From a bacterium (GTDB lineage: Bacteria; SM23-31; JAUVVT01): 5,049 nt of DNA. A program made the position numbers and the translations under genes. The first letter of the stretch is position 1. Every line of letters starts with the position of its first letter. Under the pieces are notes generated by a model. It saw only the letters and a list, made by a program, of their open reading frames with translations, made no database searches and was not told the DNA's origin. The stretch is taken from contig JAUWXV010000269.1 in the NCBI GenBank assembly GCA_030616165.1, positions 1 through 5,049 of the forward strand, in the 5' to 3' direction. Shown here one piece after another: positions 1 to 5,049 of this stretch.

Positions 1-1700
1 CTTTTTTCGGAAGAGACTGAATCGGCAAATGAGATTTTATCCCCTTGAATGGTAAAATCGGAAATTCTTTCAACATCTGCAAAATTGGTAACATCAAACA
101 CCCACAAATCGTTCCCGCTGAAACCAGAAATCGAATATTCACTATTTACATCAGGAGACTCAAAAAATAGAACATTATCTATTGCTTTGAATTCCTTTGC
201 ATAATCTATTTCAATCCAGTCAATAAATGCTCTTCCGATAGAAACTGAACTATTATAATCAAAAATCAAATTACTTTCATTATCGGTGAGATTTATATTC
301 ATTTCTGTTGATATGCTCGATTCTCCGAAAGACGAAAAAGACCAATCTATGATTTTTACGTTCCCTTCTGAAATGGAGAAATTATGTTTCCCGGATGAGG
401 CTCCTTTCAGAGCAATCTTATATTTAATCGGGTTATTTTTTATATATCCGGGCAGTTTTATTTTCACCTCCCTTTTATATCCATTTCTGAACTCCATCCC
501 ATACCATTCAAGCCCCGACTCAAAAATATTGTTAATTTCATTCTCAACAAAAACACGGCACCTGAAATTTTCTGGCTTAAAAAAACTCACATCCTTGACA
601 GATTTTCTTTCTATCATTCTTTTACCTTTTTGCGTTCCTCCGAATGTCAGCCAGTAAACATTTTCGTCCTGATAATGATGAATGTAATGTTTTGGCTCAG
701 AGCCGGAATAATCCCATCCAAAAGCAGGCACTCCATAGAATAATATAAAATCATCATTATCAAACTTCCCATCCTCCTCGCCATAAACATAAATGCTGTT
801 CTCGGTTAAACCTTCTGGTCTTGGAAGATTAATATTTTGAGGAAGTTCTCTGCCTCCATTATTATATATTTTTACAGTCCTTGGGTCTATACCTGATAGG
901 TCTATATTCTCTGAACTAAGATATTCTTCATCAAGAATATATATCCCTTCTTCTTTGACATTTATTTTATACCATATTCCCGTATCCTGACCTGGTGCCT
1001 TTATTATCTTTTCTTCCGTTTCCATTCTCCAATTTTTGCATTGTTCGTAGTTCAAAAGCAAATTTTTATATACATTTTCAAACAAATGATCTGGATAAAA
1101 ATTACCATAAAACATTCCATCATTCAAAAAATATACCTCTATCTTAATCCTTTCATAAATCCTTAATAAATTTTTTATTGGATAGTAATTAACAGGATAA
1201 ATAGAAATCTTCTGGACCCTCTGTTTTCTTAAGAATTCGCTCTTTTCATAATCATAAATACTTTCATTTATCCATCCATCTACTCTATATACCTCTTCAT
1301 TTATAATATAATCTTCTTTTGTAATATCATCCACGACATCAATAGATGGCACAGGAAGTATTTTCTCCTCCCTTTCCTCATAAAATTCAGTTTCAACAAC
1401 ATTTATTTCAACAGAAGCACTCAATGGCAGTCCAATATAAATACACCTCTCAGGCATCATAGGATTTCCCACTTCATCAGAATAGCTGCAGTTTGAAATA
1501 TTGTAAAAAAGATATTCCATGTTTTCCGTTTTAATATATTCTTTTTTTATTTTAGGATAATATTCAAAAACTAATTTATTATTGTCCGAAAATAGAAGTT
1601 TTATATCTCCATAAAAGAGAGTTTCTCCCTGAGCGCATTCCGAATATTCTAAAGATTTAAATAATAAAAACATAAAAAAAACAAAAAAAATCCTTTTCAT
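1..1700 (-). CDS. Gingipain/PorU-like peptidase (family C25), N-terminal part, runs off the left edge
   Basis: The frame is open from the ATG at 1700 to the window edge (566 residues) with no stop. Residues 1-23 look like a Sec signal peptide: MKR, then a Phe-rich hydrophobic stretch, with possible cleavage near Ala23; a Lys at 15 makes it imperfect. The rest resembles the beta-rich pro-region that precedes the caspase-like catalytic domain of C25 proteins, including gingipains and the type IX secretion sortase PorU. Recognisable stretches are EVGNPMMPER (76-85), GIDPRTVKIYNNGGRELP (270-287), an IYVYGEEDGKFD turn (303-314), DFILFYG (317-323), DWIEIDYAKEF (494-504) and GFSGNDLWVFDVTN (526-539). 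The His/Cys catalytic pair should lie past the left edge and cannot be checked. The product is probably exported to the periplasm or cell surface. An in-frame ATG at 1718 would add six residues before the signal peptide; 1700 is preferred because it starts the signal peptide cleanly. Neither start has a clear ribosome binding site. Family call is firm; whether it is the PorU sortase itself or a secreted protease is open. Confidence 0.85.
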   Translation of the reverse strand, partial: MKRIFFVFFMFLLFKSLEYSECAQGETLFYGDIKLLFSDNNKLVFEYYPKIKKEYIKTENMEYLFYNISNCSYSDEVGNPMMPERCIYIGLPLSASVEINVVETEFYEEREEKILPVPSIDVVDDITKEDYIINEEVYRVDGWINESIYDYEKSEFLRKQRVQKISIYPVNYYPIKNLLRIYERIKIEVYFLNDGMFYGNFYPDHLFENVYKNLLLNYEQCKNWRMETEEKIIKAPGQDTGIWYKINVKEEGIYILDEEYLSSENIDLSGIDPRTVKIYNNGGRELPQNINLPRPEGLTENSIYVYGEEDGKFDNDDFILFYGVPAFGWDYSGSEPKHYIHHYQDENVYWLTFGGTQKGKRMIERKSVKDVSFFKPENFRCRVFVENEINNIFESGLEWYGMEFRNGYKREVKIKLPGYIKNNPIKYKIALKGASSGKHNFSISEGNVKIIDWSFSSFGESSISTEMNINLTDNESNLIFDYNSSVSIGRAFIDWIEIDYAKEFKAIDNVLFFESPDVNSEYSISGFSGNDLWVFDVTNFADVERISDFTIQGDKISFADSVSSEK

Positions 1701-1747
1701 AGAATAATTTTCAAACATAAAGAAAAAAGAAGCATCGTTTTATCACT

Positions 1748-1797
1748 AAAAATAAAAAACCGAAAGCTAAAACTTTAAAATCTTTTTAACTTTCGGT
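1748..1797 (-). terminator. Rho-independent terminator, minus strand, proximal of a pair
   Basis: ACCGAAAG (1759-1766) pairs with CTTTCGGT (1790-1797), an 8-bp outer stem. After one mismatch a second TAAAA/TTTTA pairing continues inside. Read on the minus strand, the stem is followed directly by a T-rich tract (TTTTTT A TTTTT, about 1759-1749). The other strand has no T-run after the hairpin, so the direction is clear. It lies only about 50 bases before the C25 gene start, so it would stop read-through from the right into that gene. Confidence 0.7.
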
Positions 1798-1833
1798 AAA
1801 AAAAAAGCTCGTTAAAAATCTATTTTAAAGCTT
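1798..1833 (-). terminator. Rho-independent terminator, minus strand, distal of a pair
   Basis: AAGCT (1805-1809) pairs with AGCTT (1829-1833), and TTAAAA (1812-1817) pairs with TTTTAA (1823-1828). Together they form an 11-bp stem with a two-base bulge (1810-1811) and a five-base loop. On the minus strand the stem runs into a tract of nine T (1806-1798). It sits immediately upstream of the second terminator at 1748-1797, giving a tandem arrangement. Confidence 0.6.
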
Positions 1834-2037
1834 CTTAGCCTAACTCATCAACAAATTTCTACTTTTAAAATAAACCTTTAACAAACTTTTATAAGCAATC
1901 CCTTAAAAATTTGGTTATTAAATTATACTTTAAAATTATTATCGGCAAATATCTATTTTTCTTTATTTATTTAATCTAACAAATTATAAACAAAAATCAA
2001 GTATTTTTTTATTTCACAACTATTTTTTATTTAATTA
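1834..2037. other. AT-rich spacer without a recognisable gene
   Basis: No open frame of useful length with a start codon was seen on the minus strand, and the plus strand shows none either. The only structured item is a promoter-like pair pointing toward the tandem terminators, listed separately. The rest is simple A/T-rich sequence. Confidence 0.6.
1922..1948 (-). promoter_or_regulatory. Possible sigma70-like promoter on the minus strand
   Basis: On the minus strand TTGCCG (1948-1943) is followed after 15 bases by a perfect TATAAT (1927-1922). The -35 hexamer matches the consensus at four of six places and the spacer is short. In DNA this AT-rich a TATAAT arises easily by chance. If real, transcription would begin near 1915 and meet the terminators at 1833-1748, giving a short RNA of roughly 115-165 bases, or would read through to the C25 gene. 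Confidence 0.2.
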
Positions 2038-2064
2038 CAAAAAATGGTTCTTCTCCTAAAGAAC
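2038..2064 (-). terminator. Weak terminator after the cyclase gene
   Basis: GTTCTT (2047-2052) and AAGAAC (2059-2064) form a 6-bp stem with a six-base loop. On the minus strand it is followed by CCA and then six T. It lies about 90 bases past the stop of the HDOD-GGDEF gene and is the first terminator-like structure after it. The stem is short and has only two G-C pairs, so the call is tentative. Confidence 0.4.
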
Positions 2065-2153
2065 TTAAGTAAAAAAGATAAAAATTATTAAATAATTATA
2101 ATTCTACTTTCTTTTGTTTTTCTGCAACTAAATTGGAGATGAACCTAATAAAT

Positions 2154-4292
2154 TTATCTCACCTCAACTCTATTTCTGCCGTTCTTTTTTGCCTTATAGA
2201 GGGCTTTATCAGATTCTTCAACTAAAATATTTTCAGAATCCCAGTTTTTATCTTTTCTATAAGTTGCCACTCCAAGACTGACAGTAACCTCGCCTTTGGG
2301 AAGTCTTTTATAAAAAGAAGTATTTTCAATATTTTTTCTTATTCTTTCAGCAACAATTTTTGCCATTTGTTCATCAGATCTTGGCACAAGAACGGAAAAC
2401 TCCTCACCTCCATATCTTGCGACTGTGTCCTCTTGGCGAATGGATTTTTCTATAACCGATGCAACTATCGAGAGAACCTGATCACCAGCTTTGTGACCAA
2501 ATGTGTCATTAAAAAACTTGAAATAATCAATATCTGCCATAATACAAGACAGCGGATAATCATGCCTTTTTGATTCAGCAAACTTTTTATTTAAAATTTC
2601 ATAGAAAAACCTATGATTATAAATGCCTGTTAATCCGTCGGTAATCGCCTGATGTTCAAGTTTTTGGTTTGCTTCCTTCAATTTTTCAGCAAGTTCAATC
2701 TTTTCTGTTATAACCCTTTTTAATTCTCTGTTCGCCTGTTCTATTGTGAGGTTAATTTTACCAAGTTCTACGTTTGCCCTCTGAAGTATTTCTGCATATT
2801 TTATATCTTCTTTTATATTTATTTTGAAATGCACAGCAATATCTTTTATCTCTGAAGAGACCCTTGAAATTATTTCATCCATCTCTGAGGCTTTAATCTT
2901 AAATAATTCATTATACTGCTGTTTTGTATGTTCAATTAATTCCGAATTACCAGTATTTAAGAAATTTATCATCCTATCTGATAAATATACAAGCCACCGA
3001 AGTTCAGAAAAACTTGAATCATCTGTTTGAATTTTATCCGGGTTATGATGATATAAAATAGTGCTGGAAAGTATTTCTGGAAGATTCCATTTTTTCATTA
3101 AAATACTTCCCACTTTAGGATGGTCTATCCCCCATTCTTTAACTTCCAGTTCCGTTAAATCGTTATCACCTTTTATGCTTTTCTCAATAATCTCTGAATA
3201 CCTGTAAGGGAAATATTTTGCAAAAATAAAACTACCAATATTCTGAAGAAGACCCGCCAAAAAAGCCTCTTCTTCAAGTTTTTGATTGACTCTCTGAGCA
3301 GTTAATTTACACAACAAGCCAGAATATAAAGAAAATTCCCAGAATTTCCTATAATCAAATCCTCCTTCCTTTGTATTAGGAAAACTATCAAGAACAGATA
3401 CACATAATGCAACATTCCTTACAGCGCTCATCCCAAGAAGTGAAATTGCTTGAGTTAATGTGGAAATCTTCATTCTGAAACTGTAAAGAGAAGAATTTGC
3501 AATTTTAAGAATCCTCGCCGTAAGAGAAGGATCATTCTTTACGATACCGGATATCTCTTTAACTGTAGTTTCCTCCTGTGATACCATAGAAACAATCTTC
3601 ATTGCAATAGGAGATAGGGAAGGAAGTTCCTCCTCTTTATTTACCATCTTTACAATTAAATTTTTATCAGAAAGATCCACCGGTTTGTCAACCTTCTCTG
3701 AAAGAGGAAGTATAATATAATTTCTATTCTGATTTTTTTCTTGTTTTATTATGAATTTTCCCTTATGTAACTCAATAAATCTCTTCAAAGCGATTATATC
3801 GAAATCCAAATTATCGTGAATTCCCTTTCCGATTATACTAATTTGTATATAATTATCTTTTAACGTTGTATTTATTGATAATACAGATTTTTCTTGAGAA
3901 GTTTCAACTGCTTTCAGAAAAATCCCTTCTAATGTTCTCTTTAAATATTCCTTATCCCCTTTTACAGTAATATTTTTATCGTCGGGTAAAAAAATATTTA
4001 AGACAACCCTTCTTTCTTTTGCCGAATGGGATATTTTCTTTTCCGCCAATTTGATTAATTCGATAATATTTATGTCATCAAAGTTCAAAGATTTTGCTCC
4101 TGTGACAAAACCGTAAATGTCAACAAAATCGGTCATCTTCTTCTCAAGATTAACAACAGACAAAGATAAATTCTCTAAATATCTCCGAATTTCTTGAGAA
4201 AAGTCTTCATCTTTTCGTATCTTTTCAATCTCTTTGATTATATAATCGATTCTAGTTGATATTTCACGTTTTGCTGACTCATAAAAATCCAT
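2154..4292 (-). CDS. Histidine-kinase-like / HDOD / GGDEF diguanylate cyclase
   Basis: A complete 712-residue cytoplasmic protein with no signal peptide or membrane segment. Residues 1-200 resemble a histidine kinase core: a two-helix dimerisation part (1-65), then an ATPase-like fold (about 73-197) with GDKEYLKRTLEGI (112-124) near the N-box position, IGKGI (154-158) at the G1 position, and a FIELHKGK...YIILPLS ending. The phospho-acceptor His appears replaced by Arg9 and the ATP-binding residues are eroded, so it is probably a non-catalytic sensing or dimerisation module. Residues 214-445 are an HDOD domain (DPSLTARILKIANSS at 254-268, His391, HH at 415-416), with QN at 350-351 where HD-type hydrolases have HD. 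A coiled coil (about 500-548) leads to a GGDEF domain (548-712) with Asp587, GGEEF at 628-632 and an RxxD product-inhibition site (Arg619, Asp622). It should therefore make cyclic di-GMP from two GTP and be product-inhibited. The ATG at 4292 has a weak AAGAG five bases upstream; the nearest in-frame stop is only a dozen codons before it. Confidence 0.93.
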   Translation of the reverse strand: MDFYESAKREISTRIDYIIKEIEKIRKDEDFSQEIRRYLENLSLSVVNLEKKMTDFVDIYGFVTGAKSLNFDDINIIELIKLAEKKISHSAKERRVVLNIFLPDDKNITVKGDKEYLKRTLEGIFLKAVETSQEKSVLSINTTLKDNYIQISIIGKGIHDNLDFDIIALKRFIELHKGKFIIKQEKNQNRNYIILPLSEKVDKPVDLSDKNLIVKMVNKEEELPSLSPIAMKIVSMVSQEETTVKEISGIVKNDPSLTARILKIANSSLYSFRMKISTLTQAISLLGMSAVRNVALCVSVLDSFPNTKEGGFDYRKFWEFSLYSGLLCKLTAQRVNQKLEEEAFLAGLLQNIGSFIFAKYFPYRYSEIIEKSIKGDNDLTELEVKEWGIDHPKVGSILMKKWNLPEILSSTILYHHNPDKIQTDDSSFSELRWLVYLSDRMINFLNTGNSELIEHTKQQYNELFKIKASEMDEIISRVSSEIKDIAVHFKINIKEDIKYAEILQRANVELGKINLTIEQANRELKRVITEKIELAEKLKEANQKLEHQAITDGLTGIYNHRFFYEILNKKFAESKRHDYPLSCIMADIDYFKFFNDTFGHKAGDQVLSIVASVIEKSIRQEDTVARYGGEEFSVLVPRSDEQMAKIVAERIRKNIENTSFYKRLPKGEVTVSLGVATYRKDKNWDSENILVEESDKALYKAKKNGRNRVEVR

Positions 4293-4403
4293 ATTAACTC
4301 TTACAAAATTTTTTAAATTCTTGTTCTAATTTATTGAAATCATTAAAAATAGATATAATATTTTTATTTGCCGCTCACTTTTATTAATAAGAGTAAAGCT
4401 TTA

Positions 4404-4422
4404 ATTATATTTTTAATATAAT
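4404..4422. repeat. AT-only perfect inverted repeat upstream of the cyclase gene
   Basis: ATTATATT (4404-4411) and AATATAAT (4415-4422) form an 8-bp A/T-only stem around a TTT loop. It overlaps the proposed -10 region of the cyclase gene. A 10-base perfect palindrome, TAAAGCTTTA, lies just downstream at 4394-4403. Either could be an operator, but A/T palindromes are common in such sequence. Confidence 0.3.
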
Positions 4423-4442
4423 AAATTGTGTGAAATTTACAA
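4415..4442 (-). promoter_or_regulatory. Possible promoter of the cyclase gene
   Basis: On the minus strand TTGTAA (4442-4437) is separated by 16 bases from TATATT (4420-4415). These match the sigma70 consensus at four and five of six positions. The start point would be near 4408, leaving a leader of about 115 bases before the ATG at 4292. In an FCB-type organism the promoter consensus may differ, so this is only a candidate. Confidence 0.25.
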
Positions 4443-4488
4443 GATATTTTATATTTAGCCTGATTTATTCATAAATCATTTTGTTATT

Positions 4489-4511
4489 ATACTGTCCAGA
4501 AGCTTCAGTAT
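4489..4511. repeat. Hairpin preceding the first GGAATGAAAGG box
   Basis: ATACTG (4489-4494) pairs with CAGTAT (4506-4511) around an 11-base loop. It is followed directly by GGAATGAAAGG (4512-4522). The 4614-4628 hairpin is also followed, after ten bases, by GGAATGAAAGG (4639-4649), so hairpin plus box seems to be a repeated module within the element. Confidence 0.4.
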
Positions 4512-4613
4512 GGAATGAAAGGAAGTTTTATTGTTATTCTAAATTTATTTTCACAAAGTGACCACTTCGCGGCAGAATCTATCGAAAATTGATTGAAAAA
4601 TTCCGAAACAATA

Positions 4614-4628
4614 CTGAATCAAGTTCAG
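4614..4628. repeat. CTGAAWCAAGTTCAG hairpin unit, copy 1
   Basis: CTGAA and TTCAG form a 5-bp stem around the loop TCAAG. The unit matches the copy at 4720-4734 at 14 of 15 positions in the same orientation. The shared loop as well as stem sequence argues for a duplicated unit rather than two chance hairpins. Confidence 0.5.
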
Positions 4629-4715
4629 CACAGTGTACGGAATGAAAGGCAGTGTTTGTACTTTGGAATGACAATAGAAATAGAACGAAAACTATTTTTA
4701 AAACAGTTTTATTGC

Positions 4716-4738
4716 AATCCTGAAACAAGTTCAGGATT
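4716..4738. repeat. CTGAAWCAAGTTCAG hairpin unit, copy 2, extended stem
   Basis: AATCCTGAA (4716-4724) and TTCAGGATT (4730-4738) make a perfect 9-bp stem around ACAAG. This is the strongest hairpin in the spacer. Neither strand has an adjacent T-run, so it is not an ordinary intrinsic terminator, though it could stabilise the 3' end of the ABC transcript. Confidence 0.55.
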
Positions 4739-4817
4739 AATAATATCAGTAATTTAGTTATTAAAATAACAGAATTTATGAATAAATCAGATTATAAAAA
4801 ATAAAAAAGTGGAGAGA

Positions 4818-5049
4818 TTATTCTTTTTCCTCGTCGCTTTCAATTTTTCCGTCCTTAAATCTGACGATTCTCTTGCTGTGTTCAGCAATATATTCTTCAT
4901 GGGTTACAAGGATAATAGTATTCCCCATAGAATATAAATTATTTAAAACTTTCATAATCTCCTCGCCCGTTTTTGAATCGAGGTTTCCGGTAGGTTCATC
5001 GGCAAGTATAATGGAAGGGTCATTTACAATTGCTCTTGCAATAGCAACC
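4818..5049 (-). CDS. ABC transporter ATP-binding protein (MacB/LolD type), C-terminal 76 residues
   Basis: The gene enters from the right edge and ends at a TAA at 4820-4818. The visible part begins [11 protein letters not shown], the stretch that directly follows the LSGGQ signature and QR in this family. Then come Walker B IILADEP (visible residues 13-19, with the catalytic Glu at 18), the D-loop TGNLD (20-24) typical of the MacB/LolD/FtsE group, and the H-loop VTHE with His50. It ends in a short acidic tail. Such ATPases drive FtsX-like permeases that export lipoproteins, peptides or macrolides, or act in envelope mechanics; the substrate cannot be told here. No permease gene follows on this strand, so a partner, if linked, is beyond the right edge. 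A T-rich tract follows the stop (about 4809-4794) without a convincing stem. The first half, with Walker A, is outside the window. Confidence 0.93.
   Translation of the reverse strand, partial: VAIARAIVNDPSIILADEPTGNLDSKTGEEIMKVLNNLYSMGNTIILVTHEEYIAEHSKRIVRFKDGKIESDEEKE

Larger units (their letters stand above)
4460..4790. repeat. MITE-like intergenic repeat element with 17-bp terminal inverted repeats
   Basis: CTGATTTATTCATAAAT at 4460-4476 recurs as its exact reverse complement at 4774-4790, bounding 331 bases. Just inside, both ends share a further GTTATT after a small gap. Inside are two near-identical 15-base units (CTGAATCAAGTTCAG at 4614-4628 and CTGAAACAAGTTCAG at 4720-4734), three GGAATGA boxes (4512, 4639 and 4665), and a 10-base direct repeat AGTTTTATTG (4524-4533 and 4705-4714). 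No open frame of note was seen, so it carries no transposase. No convincing target-site duplication is visible beside the ends. It may be a non-autonomous mobile element or a family of dispersed intergenic repeats. Base makeup is slightly richer in G+C than the flanks, and it ends 27 bases past the ABC gene stop. Confidence 0.5.

Noticed and set aside
286-657. 123-codon open frame on the plus strand
   Set aside because: It lies wholly opposite the C25 coding frame, whose protein has recognisable family motifs across the same stretch. Its own product is low-complexity and resembles no family I know.
1701-1735. 12-codon leader ORF (ATG at 1735) whose TGA overlaps the C25 ATG at 1700
   Set aside because: The ATGA overlap is appealing for coupled translation, but the frame is tiny, has no ribosome site and starts just after a terminator; it is likely chance.
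2367-2573. 68-codon plus-strand frame
   Set aside because: It is antisense to the GGDEF catalytic segment, which is strongly constrained on the minus strand, so it is a shadow frame.
2824-3030. 68-codon plus-strand frame
   Set aside because: It is antisense to the linker and end of the HDOD domain in the minus-strand gene. No ribosome site or family resemblance was seen.
4460-4790. CRISPR array
   Set aside because: The internal repeats are few, short, unevenly spaced and partly self-complementary. There is no run of regular repeat-spacer units and no cas gene.
4794-4817. Terminator directly after the ABC ATPase gene
   Set aside because: There are T-rich stretches on the minus strand but no stem of convincing length in front of them.

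Overview
The window is a strongly AT-rich (by eye about 70% A+T) bacterial segment. All three protein genes lie on the minus strand and are separated by long AT-rich spacers. In transcription order (right to left) they are: the last 76 codons of a MacB/LolD-type ABC transporter ATPase, a complete 712-residue cytoplasmic signalling protein, and the first 566 residues of a secreted gingipain/PorU-type (peptidase family C25) protein whose catalytic part lies beyond the left edge. A C25/PorU-like protein with a signal peptide suggests the Bacteroidota/FCB superphylum or an allied candidate phylum with a type IX secretion-like system. Weak Shine-Dalgarno sequences and high A+T fit this, but the species cannot be named from the sequence.

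Layout: 5049-4818 is the ABC ATPase end. 4817-4293 is a 525-bp spacer holding a 331-bp repeat-like element bounded by perfect 17-bp inverted repeats (4460-4476 and 4774-4790). The element contains two near-identical CTGAAWCAAGTTCAG hairpin units and three GGAATGA boxes. Between it and the next gene is a possible promoter. 4292-2154 is the signalling protein: a histidine-kinase-like N-terminus that appears catalytically dead, an HDOD domain, a coiled coil and an apparently active GGDEF diguanylate cyclase. 2153-1701 is a 453-bp spacer with a weak terminator after the cyclase gene, a promoter-like pair, and two strong-looking minus-strand terminators back to back just before the protease gene. 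1700-1 is the C25 peptidase N-terminal part.

The genes do not look like one operon. The spacers are long, terminators separate the cyclase from the protease, and the repeat element separates the transporter from the cyclase. No functional link between c-di-GMP signalling and the secreted protease is shown by the sequence beyond their being neighbours. The most distinctive items are the kinase-like/HDOD/GGDEF fusion with its lost phospho-acceptor histidine, the bounded intergenic repeat element, and the paired terminators with a possible short RNA ahead of them.
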